In this document: positions 25,243 to 33,965 of the stretch, one piece after another
Layout: every line of letters starts with the position of its first letter
Position numbering within the stretch: position 1 is the stretch's first letter
Assembly (NCBI RefSeq): GCF_004331345.1
Contig: NZ_SJJZ01000001.1
Span: 2,170,001 to 2,234,000 of the forward strand
Length of the DNA stretch: 64,000 nucleotides
From: Kribbella soli
Lineage (GTDB): Bacteria; Actinomycetota; Actinomycetes; Propionibacteriales; Kribbellaceae
Reading direction: 5' to 3'
The notes under the pieces: model-generated
Seen by the model: only the letters and a program-made list of their open reading frames with translations
What the model was told of the DNA's origin: nothing
The model's database searches: none
Program-made: the position numbers and the translations under genes

Positions 25243-27369
25243 CTACTCCTTTTCCAGCGCGATCCGCGGGAGGAGTCGCTCGAGGCTGCTCGGTAGCCAC
25301 CAGGCGTGGTTGCCGAGTAGGCGGAGTACGGCTGGGACGATGATGCAGCGGATCAGGAGTGCGTCCAACAGGACGGCCGTTGCCAGGCCGAGGCCGAATT
25401 GCTTCAGCATCCGATCCGGGCTCAGCAGGAACGCGCCGAACACCACGATCATGATCGCGGCCGCCGCCGTGATCACGCTGCCCGTCGTCGCCAGCCCTTC
25501 GCGCACCGCGACCCGTGCATCCCCGGTACGCCGCCACTCCTCATGGATGCGCGACACCAGGAAGACCTCGTAGTCCATCGACAACCCGAACACGATCGCG
25601 AAGATCATCACCGGGACGAACGCCTCGATCGGCCCGGGCTGCGCACCGAACCAGCCCTGCTGGAACACCAGCGTGATCACCCCGAGCGAGGCGCCGATGC
25701 TGAGCAGATTGAGTGCGGCGGCCTTCAACGGGATCAGCACCGACCGGAACACCGCCATCAGCAGCAACGCCGACAGGCCCACCACGACCAGCACGAAGAT
25801 CGGCAGCCGCTTGCTCACCGCAGCCGCGAAGTCGTCCGCGGCCGCTGTCGACCCACCGACCAGGTACGTCGCTCTGGTCTGTGACTCGAGCTTGGGCAAG
25901 GTGTCGTCGCGCAACCGCTGCACGAGGTCGCTCGTGGCCGCGTCCTGCGGCGCCGACTTCGGGAACGCCAACACCGTGGCGACCTTGCCGTCCGGTGTCA
26001 CCTGCGGCGGCGTCACCGCGGCGATCCCGGGATCAGCGGCCAACGTCTGTCCGAGCGCCTGCGCCGCAGCCTGATCGCCCTCCGAAACCACGACGAGCGG
26101 ACCGTTGAACCCAGGCCCGAACCCTTCCGCCAACAGGTCGTACGCCTTCCGGCTCGTCTTCGCCGGATCGTCCGTCCCCGCGTCCGCGAACCCGAGCCGC
26201 ATCCCCAACGCGGGCAGCGACAACGCCACCAGCGCGAGAACCCCGAGCACCAGCGGCACCCACGGCCCACGCTGTACAACGCCGGCCAACTTCCGCCAGC
26301 CGTCGCCAGGGGTACGCCGCTGCTTCGCGGCATGCTTACGCACGCTCCGCTCGATCCGCTTCCCGAACAGCGTCAGCAACGACGGCAGCAACGTCACCGC
26401 CGCGAGCATCGTCATCAGCACGGTCAACGTGACACCGAGTGCAACGCCTTGCAGCGAACCGAGTCCCAACGCCAGCAGGCCGAGGAGCGCGATGACGACG
26501 GTGCAACCGGCGAACATCACCGAGCGGCCCGCGGTGTCCAAGGCAACGACCTTCGCGTCGGCCTCGCCCTTCAGCAACTCGTGGCGATAGCGCGAGAAGA
26601 TCAGCAACGCATAGTCGATGCCGACGCCGAGCCCGACGAGCATCATCACCGGCGTCGTGTACTCCGGCACCGTGAACAGGTGCGACGCGAGCATCAGCAA
26701 CGCGACCGTGCTGCCGACCGCGAACACCGCGGTCAACAACGGAAGTGTTGCCGCAAGCAACGACCCGAAGAGGAAGACCAGGATCACCAACGCAGCCAGG
26801 ATTCCCGCACCCTCGGACGCGCCACCCGAACTCTCGGCAGCATTCCGCGCCAGATCCCCGCCGGCCTCGACCTGGAATCCGGGCCGCCCGAAGTCCTGGG
26901 CACGATGGATGATCGTCCGTACGTCGTCCACCGGCACGTCCGCCACCGCGACATCCAGCCCGACCGTCGCGTACGCCGTACGTCGATCTGTCGACATGGC
27001 GCCCGGACCGGCGAACGGGTCGGCGACCGAGGCGACGTGTGGCAGGCCCCGGACCACCGCCAGCATCGACGCGATCCGCGACTTCTCCGCATCGAGACCG
27101 CCGTCGGCCTGGAAGACGAGCTGGACCGACGCGGTGTCGCCCTTGGGCTGATGCGCCGTGAAGATGTCCGTCACCCGCTGGGAGTCGGTGTCCGGCAACG
27201 AGTTGTCGTTCTTGTAGTTGGCGCCGACCACCGTCGCCGCGGCGGTGACCGCGGCCAGCACGAGCACCCAGAGCAGGAGCGCGAGGCCGGCGTGCCGCAT
27301 CGCCCACCCGGAGACCCGGTGCAGCAGACCAGGCCGGGTGGCTTGTCGGATCTGGGTGTCCACGGTCAT
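25243..27369 (-). CDS. MMPL/RND family transporter
   Basis: A 708-residue membrane exporter with 12 predicted helices in two halves. The first helix lies at about residues 27-47 (LALLLWVLVLAAVTAAATVV), and a large outside loop follows each of helices 1 and 7. Conserved RND features include GLGVGIDYALLIFSRYRHEL in the first half and FGLSMDYEVFLVSRIHEEW in the second, where the aspartates carry proton relay. Family members export lipids or drugs. The PadR-type gene starts 73 bp away in the other direction, with two operator-like repeats between, so the pair is probably a regulated export system. Confidence 0.93.
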   Translation of the reverse strand: MTVDTQIRQATRPGLLHRVSGWAMRHAGLALLLWVLVLAAVTAAATVVGANYKNDNSLPDTDSQRVTDIFTAHQPKGDTASVQLVFQADGGLDAEKSRIASMLAVVRGLPHVASVADPFAGPGAMSTDRRTAYATVGLDVAVADVPVDDVRTIIHRAQDFGRPGFQVEAGGDLARNAAESSGGASEGAGILAALVILVFLFGSLLAATLPLLTAVFAVGSTVALLMLASHLFTVPEYTTPVMMLVGLGVGIDYALLIFSRYRHELLKGEADAKVVALDTAGRSVMFAGCTVVIALLGLLALGLGSLQGVALGVTLTVLMTMLAAVTLLPSLLTLFGKRIERSVRKHAAKQRRTPGDGWRKLAGVVQRGPWVPLVLGVLALVALSLPALGMRLGFADAGTDDPAKTSRKAYDLLAEGFGPGFNGPLVVVSEGDQAAAQALGQTLAADPGIAAVTPPQVTPDGKVATVLAFPKSAPQDAATSDLVQRLRDDTLPKLESQTRATYLVGGSTAAADDFAAAVSKRLPIFVLVVVGLSALLLMAVFRSVLIPLKAAALNLLSIGASLGVITLVFQQGWFGAQPGPIEAFVPVMIFAIVFGLSMDYEVFLVSRIHEEWRRTGDARVAVREGLATTGSVITAAAAIMIVVFGAFLLSPDRMLKQFGLGLATAVLLDALLIRCIIVPAVLRLLGNHAWWLPSSLERLLPRIALEKE

Positions 27370-27384
27370 GGAGAATCCTTGATA

Positions 27385-27445
27385 AGTAGGTTGGCTACAT
27401 GTTGCCTCTCGACAGTAACAGACATATGAGTAGACTGGCTACATG
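27385..27445. promoter_or_regulatory. Pair of PadR operator-like repeats between MMPL and padR genes
   Basis: AGTAGGTTGGCTACATG (27385-27401) and AGTAGACTGGCTACATG (27429-27445) agree at 15 of 17 positions and are spaced 44 bp apart. Each contains the dyad GTAG-N5-CTAC. The second overlaps the padR ATG, which suits autoregulation. Binding is inferred. Confidence 0.65.
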
Positions 27446-27769
27446 AAGGCGGATGCGCTGCGTGGACACCTCGACCCGATGATCCTGGCGGTCGTCGAGC
27501 ACGAACCACTGCACGGTTACGCGATCATGGAGGCGTTGCTGGAGCGCAGCGGCGGCGAGCTCGATCTGCCGACCGGCACGCTCTACCCGGCGCTCCGGCG
27601 CCTCGAGCGGGCCGGTTACCTGGCCAGCGAGTGGAGCACGGTCGGCGGGCGGAAACGCCGTACCTACCAGCTCACCAGTGCCGGTACGAAGATGCTTGCC
27701 TCAGGCAAGCAGGAGTGGGTGACGTTCCGCGCTGTGGTGGAAGGCGTGTTACGCCCGGGCCAGGCGTAG
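27443..27769 (+). CDS. PadR family transcriptional regulator
   Basis: A 108-residue winged-helix regulator with the PadR pattern LDPMILAVVEHEPLHGYAIMEAL, LPTGTLYPALRRLERAGYL and the wing GGRKRRTYQLTSAG. It lacks a long C-terminal dimer helix, so it belongs to the short PadR-s2 class. The ATG at 27443 lies within an operator-like repeat. A TATGAG hexamer about 12 nt upstream suggests a leaderless transcript. It probably represses itself and the divergent MMPL transporter, released by a toxic small molecule. Confidence 0.92.
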   Translation: MKADALRGHLDPMILAVVEHEPLHGYAIMEALLERSGGELDLPTGTLYPALRRLERAGYLASEWSTVGGRKRRTYQLTSAGTKMLASGKQEWVTFRAVVEGVLRPGQA

Positions 27770-28387
27770 GCCGCGCGCCGCCTGCTGGCCGACCAGCACG
27801 AGCGGCAGCACCACGAAAGCGCCGACGACGCTGAGGTCGAGCAGACCGTTCGGATGCGGGCTGGTCAACGCCATCAGGACGCCGATCCCGCCGATCGCCA
27901 CGGCGTTCGCGAGCGCGAAGAGCGTGGTCACTTTGGTCACGTGAGTCCGTACGAACGGGCTCCGCAGACCGATTCCGGCAGCAACGACCGCGAGAACCGC
28001 GCCGACCATGGCTATCGTGCCGACGTTCCGAACCAATGCCTGCAGGAGGTCGTTCAACGGGTTCGGATCGTCCGGGCCGCTGTTCCAGCTCCAGGCGCCC
28101 TCCCGCCACACGATCGGCTGGATGATCAACGCCGCGAACAGCAACACCGCCGTACGCCGGCTCTGGCTGACGGCGAGGTCCGCGCGATAGCCCGGCGCAA
28201 CCTCCTCGAGTGTGCCGAACTCGGCCACTGCGTGCTTCTCTGCGTCGTACCTGCCCAGCCCGTCCGCCTCGAAAGCCTCGCTGGCGTCGGTCAGGTGGTC
28301 GCGGGCCTCGGCCAGCAGGTCCGCCTTGCGACGCCGGGGCCCCCAGAGCTCCTTGCTCAGGGCAGCGAGGTACGCGTCGATGGGCAC
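27749..28387 (-). CDS. Membrane protein with N-terminal HAAS-like domain
   Basis: About 212 residues. The soluble N-terminal segment (IDAYLAALSKELWGPRRRKADLLAEARDHLTDA) matches the HAAS pattern of short helical signalling domains. Four hydrophobic helices follow (TAVLLFAALIIQPI, VGTIAMVGAVLAVVAAGIGL, VTTLFALANAVAIGGIGVLMAL, VVGAFVVLPLVLVG). HAAS proteins are commonly paired with PadR regulators. Here the 3' end overlaps that of padR by 21 bp in the convergent direction, which is unusual for the pair. The start at GTG 28387 is uncertain; GTG 28420 is also in frame. Confidence 0.72.
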   Translation of the reverse strand: MPIDAYLAALSKELWGPRRRKADLLAEARDHLTDASEAFEADGLGRYDAEKHAVAEFGTLEEVAPGYRADLAVSQSRRTAVLLFAALIIQPIVWREGAWSWNSGPDDPNPLNDLLQALVRNVGTIAMVGAVLAVVAAGIGLRSPFVRTHVTKVTTLFALANAVAIGGIGVLMALTSPHPNGLLDLSVVGAFVVLPLVLVGQQAARGLRLARA

Positions 28388-28416
28388 CTCTCCAGTATGA
28401 GGAGGCTGCCGCCACC

Positions 28417-28803
28417 TCACGTCCGGGGTCCCACTGACTCACCCCTGAGCTTCGTACGCCGCCGTATGACGAAGAAGCCGACGTACCCGATCACCACCAG
28501 GACGAATCCGACCTTCTCCGCGGTCGGGGTCGCGCCGTCGGGCCACAGCCTGCCGTTGAGGTAGTGCTGGATGTACCCGCTCGTGTAGACGCTCTCGCCG
28601 CCCTGCCGGCGGAAGAACTTCTCGGTCGCGGTCACCGGGCAGCCGAAGTCGACCAGCACGATCACGAGGTTCCACACCACGATGCCGAGGTGGACCCAGA
28701 TCAGCTTCGGCCAGCGCCACGCAAGGAACGCGCCGACCACGAAGAACAGCAGCAAGGCGCCGTGCACGATCATCACCACGTCGGCCAGCGCCCGCCAGAC
28801 CAT
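28417..28803 (-). CDS. DUF2784 domain-containing membrane protein
   Basis: A 128-residue integral membrane protein matching DUF2784. It has three helices (VVMIVHGALLLFFVVGAFL, LIWVHLGIVVWNLVIVLV, VGFVLVVIGYVGFFVI) and the family motif DFGCPVTATEKFFRRQGG before YIQHYLNGRLWP. The ATG at 28803 lies 4 bp after the stop of the upstream GNAT gene, so they are co-transcribed. No function is known for the family. Confidence 0.85.
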   Translation of the reverse strand: MVWRALADVVMIVHGALLLFFVVGAFLAWRWPKLIWVHLGIVVWNLVIVLVDFGCPVTATEKFFRRQGGESVYTSGYIQHYLNGRLWPDGATPTAEKVGFVLVVIGYVGFFVIRRRTKLRGESVGPRT

Positions 28804-28807
28804 GCGG

Positions 28808-29461
28808 CTACTCCGGGCCTGATCTCAAGGCGTCCCGAACCGTCACCGGCCCGGTCGGGGCCTGCTCCGGCCGGATGGCGCCCATCAGGCGCTCGACGGC
28901 GGCCTCCATCTCGCTGCGCCAGGTGATCGCCGACCGCAGGTCCAGCCGCAGCCGCGGATTCCGCGGATGATCACGCACCACCCCGAAGCCCACCGCGCGC
29001 AGGAAGTCGGTCGGCCAGACACAGCCCGGCCCGTCCCACCGCGAGTCCCCGAACGCCTCCATTGCCCGGAATCCACGCTTCAGCACGTCCTTGGCGACCG
29101 CCTGGACCAGGATCTTCCCGAGCCCGAGGCCCAGGTACCGCGGCAGGATCCGTCCGGTCGCGAGGACGACGGCGTCCGAACTGACGGGTGCGGTCGGAAA
29201 CGCCTGGATCCGGGGCAGGTACGTCCCCGGCGCGTACACCGCGTACCCGGCCGGCTCGTCGTCGACGTACAGCACGATCCCGGCGGTCCCCCAGTCGAGC
29301 AGCAACTGGGACAGCCAGGCTTCCTTCTCCAGCCCGGTGTCACCGTTACGGTCGGCCCGGCGCGCGGCCACCGGGTCGAGTTGCCAGAACACGCAGTCAC
29401 GGCAGGGCACCGGCAGCTCACCGAGATTGGCGAGCGTCAGCGGTTCCACCCGTCGGGCCAT
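28808..29461 (-). CDS. GNAT family N-acetyltransferase with CxxC motif
   Basis: A 217-residue acetyltransferase-like protein. The N-terminus has an unusual CRDCVFW pair of cysteines that could bind metal. The acetyl-CoA site is readable as ILPRYLGLGLGKILVQAVAKDVLKRGF, followed by FGDSRWDGPGCVWPTDFLRAVGFGVVRDHP. The ATG at 29461 (MARRVEPLTL) is chosen because the 76 residues further upstream are Pro/Arg-rich and antisense-like. The acceptor is not known. It is transcribed with the DUF2784 gene. Confidence 0.82.
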   Translation of the reverse strand: MARRVEPLTLANLGELPVPCRDCVFWQLDPVAARRADRNGDTGLEKEAWLSQLLLDWGTAGIVLYVDDEPAGYAVYAPGTYLPRIQAFPTAPVSSDAVVLATGRILPRYLGLGLGKILVQAVAKDVLKRGFRAMEAFGDSRWDGPGCVWPTDFLRAVGFGVVRDHPRNPRLRLDLRSAITWRSEMEAAVERLMGAIRPEQAPTGPVTVRDALRSGPE

Positions 29462-29522
29462 CAGCGCATCCGATCGGCGGTACAGACTGTTAGCTTCGTC
29501 ACGGTGCGTGCGGCCCGGACCG

Positions 29523-29723
29523 TCATCGGGCGGCTGGTTCGGCCGCCGGTTCGGGGACGGGGGACGGGGTCCGCGCGTCCGTGGTGCAGGTCGCCTCGGG
29601 AGCGACGTACCGCTGCTGCACCTTCCCTGCGGGTTGCCGCCTGAACAGCTCGCCGGCGAACCCCGCCAGCACACCCAGTACCAAGCCACCGAGCGTCCAG
29701 CCGGCTGTCCTGCCCACGCTCAT
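29523..29723 (-). CDS. Small single-helix membrane protein, hypothetical
   Basis: A 66-residue reading frame: a single N-terminal hydrophobic helix (AGWTLGGLVLGVLAGFAGELF), then a short region with one cysteine and a Pro/Ala-rich tail. A ribosome-binding-like GGATCAGG lies directly before the ATG. It sits just upstream of the GNAT gene in the same direction. No family was recognised, and coding status rests on the helix and start context only. Confidence 0.45.
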   Translation of the reverse strand: MSVGRTAGWTLGGLVLGVLAGFAGELFRRQPAGKVQQRYVAPEATCTTDARTPSPVPEPAAEPAAR

Positions 29724-29916
29724 CCTGATCCGCCTTCCGAGTCCACCTCTCAGGCCGCACCAGTCCGGCCGGCTGTCTCAACAGCCAGATTCCGGCATGG
29801 TCGAACCTGCCCCTATAAGGCATGGTAGTGAGAGGTCACGCCGATCCCCAGCCCCGACTGGGGTCTGTCGACGTAACCTGGTGACTTCCCCCTCGATCAC
29901 CGTTGGAGTGGCCCCC

Positions 29917-31227
29917 GTGAGTGCTGACGTGCCCGATGTCCGGCAGACCCGTCTCGACAACTACGTCGAAGCGTATGCAGCCCGGACCAAGGGCATGACC
30001 GCATCGGAGATCAGAGCGCTGTTCTCGGTCGCCAGCCGGCCGGAGGTGGTGTCGCTCGCGGGCGGCATGCCGAACATCGGCGGTCTGCCGCTCGACGTGG
30101 TCGGCAGCGCGGTCCGCGACCTGGTGACCGACAGCGGCGCCACCGCTATGCAGTACGGCTCCGGCCAGGGCGACCCGACGCTGCGCGAACAGATCTGCGA
30201 CATCATGCGGCTGGAGGGCATCGAGGCCCATCCGGACGACGTCGTGGTCACGGTCGGCAGCCAGCAGGCCGTCGACCTGGTGACGCGGGTGTTCTGCGAT
30301 CCCGGCGACGTGGTCATCTGCGAGGCGCCGTCGTACGTCGGCGCGCTCGGCGTCTTCCGTGCGTACCAGTGCGAGGTCGTCCACGTGGCGATGGACGACG
30401 ACGGCGTCGTACCGGAGGCGCTGGAGCAGGCGATCGCGTCGGTGCGCGCGGCCGGGAAGCGGATCAAGTTCTTCTACACGATCCCGAACTTCCACAACCC
30501 GGCCGGGGTTTCGCTGTCCGACGAGCGGCGGGCCCGGGTGCTGGAGATCTGCCAGCGGGCCGAGCTGCTGATCCTCGAGGACAACCCGTACGGGTTGCTC
30601 GGGTTCGAGGGTGAGCCGCAGAAGGCGCTGCGTGCGGAGGATCGCGAAGGCGTCATCTACCTCGGATCGTTCTCGAAGACGTTCGCGCCCGGGTTCCGGG
30701 TCGGCTGGGCGGTTGCGCCGCACGCCGTACGGGAGAAACTCGTGCTGGCACAGGAGTCCGCGACACTGTGCCCGCCGACGTTCAGTCAGCTCGCAATCTC
30801 GTCGTACCTGGTCCGGCATGACTGGATGGGCCAGGTGAAGCAGTTCCGGGAGATGTACCGCGAGCGCCGGGACGCGATGCTCGCGGCGCTGACGGAAAAG
30901 ATGCCAGCGGCAACCACCTGGACGCGGCCGCGGGGTGGGTTCTACGTCTGGCTGACGTTGCCGGAAGGGCTGGACGCGAAGGCGATGCTGCCCCGGGCGG
31001 TCACGGCGCGGGTCGCGTACGTGCCCGGAACGGCCTTCTTCGCTGACGGTTTCGGCTCCCAGTGCATGCGGCTGTCGTACTGTCATCCGACGCCGGAGCG
31101 GATCACCGACGGCGTCGGCAGGCTCGCCGCGGTGATCAACGAGGAGCTCGAGCTCCGGCACACGTTCGGCCCGCTGACACCAGGCGCCGGCCACGGGTAC
31201 GACGCTCCAGGGCCGGAACTGAGCTAG
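29917..31227 (+). CDS. PLP-dependent aminotransferase (fold I, LysN/MocR-like catalytic domain)
   Basis: A 436-residue aminotransferase of class I/II. It has the SLAGGMPNIGGLPLDV opening, the MQYGSGQGDPTLREQI substrate segment, the FFYTIPNFHNPAGVSLSDERR loop, LEDNPYGLL and the PLP-lysine site YLGSFSKTFAPGFRVGW. There is no N-terminal GntR helix-turn-helix, so it is a metabolic enzyme (2-aminoadipate, aromatic or branched-chain type) rather than a MocR regulator. The GTG at 29917 has GGAG upstream; the frame is open to 29581 but lacks similarity. A CCCCAG...CTGGGG stem precedes the gene. Confidence 0.9.
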   Translation: MSADVPDVRQTRLDNYVEAYAARTKGMTASEIRALFSVASRPEVVSLAGGMPNIGGLPLDVVGSAVRDLVTDSGATAMQYGSGQGDPTLREQICDIMRLEGIEAHPDDVVVTVGSQQAVDLVTRVFCDPGDVVICEAPSYVGALGVFRAYQCEVVHVAMDDDGVVPEALEQAIASVRAAGKRIKFFYTIPNFHNPAGVSLSDERRARVLEICQRAELLILEDNPYGLLGFEGEPQKALRAEDREGVIYLGSFSKTFAPGFRVGWAVAPHAVREKLVLAQESATLCPPTFSQLAISSYLVRHDWMGQVKQFREMYRERRDAMLAALTEKMPAATTWTRPRGGFYVWLTLPEGLDAKAMLPRAVTARVAYVPGTAFFADGFGSQCMRLSYCHPTPERITDGVGRLAAVINEELELRHTFGPLTPGAGHGYDAPGPELS

Positions 31228-31361
31228 CTTCCGGTTCGCAAAGGTTGCGCAAGGGACCTACGGGCGGGCGGGGGTCCAGGATTCGGTAGGGGTACCGTTC
31301 GAGTGGGCCTCGGGACCGGCGACCGTGCCGGAGTCGCCCACGAGTGATCGGGATATTAGTG

Positions 31362-32309
31362 ATGAGTGATCTGGGTCGAGTGCTGGTACTGGCAGGTGGA
31401 CTGTCGCACGAGCGGGACGTCTCGCTGCGGTCCGGCCGCCGAGTGGCGGACGCCCTGCGCAGTGTCGGCGTGGAGGTCGAGCAGCGCGACGTCGACGCAT
31501 CCCTGGTCGATCGTCTGCGCCAGGATCCCCCGGACGCGGTCTTCCCCGTCCTGCACGGCGTCACCGGCGAGGACGGCGCACTCCGCCAGGTCCTCGACCT
31601 GTACGGCGTTCCGTACGTCGGAGCCGACGCGGCCGCGTGCCGTACGGCGTTCGACAAGCCCGTGGCCGCGACAGTCGTCGGCGCCGCGGGACTGCACACG
31701 CCTGCGTCAGTCGTGCTCGGACACGACACGTTCCGCGAGCTGGGTGCCGCTGCGCTGATGGAAGCCGTGATCCAGCAGGTCGGGCTGCCGCTGGTCGTGA
31801 AGCCGGCGCGTGGCGGGTCTGCGCTGGGCGCGTCGATCGTGCGGTCGGCCGACGAGCTCCCGTCGGCGATGGTGAACTGCTACGCGTACGGGCCGGTCGC
31901 GTTGATCGAGCAGTACATCGACGGGACCGAGGTGGCCGTGACGGTTGTCGACGTCGGTGACGGGCCGCGGGCGTTGCCTGCCGTGGAGATCCGGCCGGAC
32001 TCGGGCTTCTACGACTACGAGGCGCGTTACACGGCTGGCGCGACGCAGTTCGTCGTACCTGCTCGGCTGGAGCCGGAGGCCGCCGGCGCTTGCGCCGCAG
32101 CCGCCGTACAGGCACACCAGGCGTTGGGGCTGCGCGACCTGTCCAGGACTGACCTCGTGGTGGACGCGGCCGGCGTGCCGTGGTTCCTCGAGGTGAACGT
32201 AGCGCCGGGCATGACGGAGACGTCCCTCGTCCCACTGGCCGCCGAGGCAGCCGGGATCGAGCTCGGCGTCCTCTGCCGCGACCTGCTCGCCACCGCAGCA
32301 GCCCGCTGA
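31362..32309 (+). CDS. D-alanine--D-alanine ligase family protein
   Basis: A 315-residue ATP-grasp enzyme that joins two D-alanines for peptidoglycan precursors. The N-terminal VLAGGLSHERDVSLRSG, PVLHGVTGEDGALRQVLDLYGVPYVG and LPLVVKPARGGSALG motifs match Ddl, as does the metal/ATP region LEVNVAPGMTETSL near the C-terminus. The N/D of the usual EINT motif is replaced by VNVAPG. It may be a second, origin-proximal Ddl homologue. The ATG at 31362 is preferred over GTG 31344. SURF1 follows after 15 bp. Confidence 0.88.
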   Translation: MSDLGRVLVLAGGLSHERDVSLRSGRRVADALRSVGVEVEQRDVDASLVDRLRQDPPDAVFPVLHGVTGEDGALRQVLDLYGVPYVGADAAACRTAFDKPVAATVVGAAGLHTPASVVLGHDTFRELGAAALMEAVIQQVGLPLVVKPARGGSALGASIVRSADELPSAMVNCYAYGPVALIEQYIDGTEVAVTVVDVGDGPRALPAVEIRPDSGFYDYEARYTAGATQFVVPARLEPEAAGACAAAAVQAHQALGLRDLSRTDLVVDAAGVPWFLEVNVAPGMTETSLVPLAAEAAGIELGVLCRDLLATAAAR

Positions 32310-32324
32310 GCCCCGGAACCACCC

Positions 32325-33245
32325 ATGCCCGACCCCCAAGACCCGGCACCCGCCGTCCCCACGGACACGCCCGCTAGTGGGGGGTCTGGTCGGCCGCTGT
32401 GGCGGACTGTTCTGACGCCTCAGTGGTCCGGGCTCCTCGTGCTGGCCCTTGCGATCGCATCTGTCATGACGGTCATGGGCGTGTGGCAACTGAGCGTCTA
32501 CCAATCGAAGACGGCCAACGCCACCGCCCAGCGCGCCGCCGCAGCTCCGGTCGAGCTGCAGTCGTTGTTCTCGATCGACGAGGGCCTACCGTCGAAGGCT
32601 GTCGGTCGGCGAGTGACCGTCGACGGCACCTGGGGCCCAGCCGCGGACCAGGTCCTGATCGCCGACCGCCTGCAGGACGGGCGGGCCGGACAGTGGGTCG
32701 TTTCACCGCTGAAGCTCTCCAGCACCGACGCTGTGATGATCGTCCGCGGATGGGTCGCTTCGCCTTCTGATCCGGCCGTCACGGCGCCCTCCGGCCCGGT
32801 GCGGTTGAGCGGGTCCGTGGTGGCGTCCGAGGCCGAGGACTCGTCGGACGACGCCGCCAAGGGACGAGTGCTGTCGTCGCTGCGGATCCCGACGATCGTG
32901 CACCTGGTGAACTACCGGGTGTACGACGCGTTCGTCGTACAGTCCGCCGTGGATTCAGGCGTCGTACCGTCACCCGCGCCGGCAATCGTCGCACCGCCCC
33001 CGCCACCCACGGACCACGCCGGTCTGCGCAACGTCGCCTACGCAGTCCAGTGGTGGATCTTCGCCGCCTTCACCCTGTGGATGTGGGCCCGCATGGTCCT
33101 GGACGCCCACCGCGAACCCGACCAAGGCCCATCAGCCGACCCCGGCACAGACGACCCCGGCACAGACGACCCGGCGGCAGGTGACTCGGGGACGGGTGAC
33201 CGTGTCGGAGAGGCTGTGGAGTCAAGCGGTACCGTTTCAGCGTGA
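32325..33245 (+). CDS. SURF1 family cytochrome oxidase assembly protein
   Basis: A 306-residue protein with the SURF1 topology: one helix near residues 36-56 (LVLALAIASVMTVMGVWQL), an outside domain starting VTVDGTWGPAADQVLIADR, and a second helix near 242-262 (AVQWWIFAAFTLWMWARM). The GWQL-type motif appears as GVWQLSVYQSK. SURF1 helps insert heme a into cytochrome c oxidase. The C-terminal tail is a low-complexity Asp/Pro/Gly repeat (DPGTDDPGTDDP). It overlaps the DUF3817 gene by 4 bp. Confidence 0.92.
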   Translation: MPDPQDPAPAVPTDTPASGGSGRPLWRTVLTPQWSGLLVLALAIASVMTVMGVWQLSVYQSKTANATAQRAAAAPVELQSLFSIDEGLPSKAVGRRVTVDGTWGPAADQVLIADRLQDGRAGQWVVSPLKLSSTDAVMIVRGWVASPSDPAVTAPSGPVRLSGSVVASEAEDSSDDAAKGRVLSSLRIPTIVHLVNYRVYDAFVVQSAVDSGVVPSPAPAIVAPPPPPTDHAGLRNVAYAVQWWIFAAFTLWMWARMVLDAHREPDQGPSADPGTDDPGTDDPAAGDSGTGDRVGEAVESSGTVSA

Positions 33246-33595
33246 CTTCCTCTGCCGACCCCGCCACCTCCGCCGGCGCGCAGCCGCTCACCCCGGCCGT
33301 CCGCGGCGCACTGACCCGCTACCGCGTGATCGCGTACGTGGTCGGCGTGATGCTGCTCCTGCTGCTGTTCGTAGCGATGCCGTTGAAGTACCTAGGCGAC
33401 AACCCCGGCGCAATGAACGTGATCGGCCCCCTCCACGGCTTCCTGTACGTCGTGTACCTGCTCGGCACGTTCGACCTCTTCCGCCGAGTCCGCTGGTCCC
33501 TCCCCCGCCTCGTCCTGATGGCAGTCGCCGGCACGATCCCCTTCCTCTCGTTCTACGCCGAACGCAAAACCACCCACGAACTCCTCGGCCGCTAA
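33242..33595 (+). CDS. DUF3817 domain-containing membrane protein
   Basis: A 117-residue protein matching DUF3817, with helices YRVIAYVVGVMLLLLLFVAMPL, FLYVVYLLGTFDLF and LVLMAVAGTIPFLSFYAE, and the family motifs KYLGDNP and GPLHG. It starts with GTG overlapping the SURF1 stop (GTGA). Actinobacterial DUF3817 genes often accompany SURF1 or other respiratory-chain genes; the role is not known. It is the last gene before a 1.3-kb repeat-rich gap. Confidence 0.88.
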   Translation: MTSSADPATSAGAQPLTPAVRGALTRYRVIAYVVGVMLLLLLFVAMPLKYLGDNPGAMNVIGPLHGFLYVVYLLGTFDLFRRVRWSLPRLVLMAVAGTIPFLSFYAERKTTHELLGR

Positions 33596-33750
33596 CCCCC
33601 ACCGCACCGGGATCTCGCCCCGCATGCGTGCCTGAGTCGACCCGCTAGGCGCGCTACCTAGCGTGCGGTTGACGTGCGATTGGCGTGCCGTGACGTCTCC
33701 GCTGGACTCAACTCTCGACTCTCAGCTGTGCGGCCTCGCGGACAGCCAGC

Positions 33751-33965
33751 AGCGGGGTCAGCGCGCGTCGGATGGCTGACAGCGGCTCCGCGCCGGCAGG
33801 GTCGGTAGACGGCGGATCGCGCGCTCGGGCACGGATACTTCCCGGCGTTCAGCGGCTGCTGCGCCGGCAGGAGCGGGTCAGCGCGACGCGAACGGACGGC
33901 AGTGGCTCTGCGCCAGCGGGGATGGGCGCCGCCGGATCGCGGGTAGGGCACGGGGGCTGCCCGGG
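33751..33965. repeat. Degenerate tandem duplication, period about 120 bp
   Basis: The segment from GGTCAGCGCG at 33756 to CCCGG near 33845 recurs at about 33876-33964. Shared blocks include GGTCAGCGCG, GGCTC-GCGCC-GC, CGGATCGCG and GGGCACGG. By eye the copies share roughly 70 percent of positions. Confidence 0.55.
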
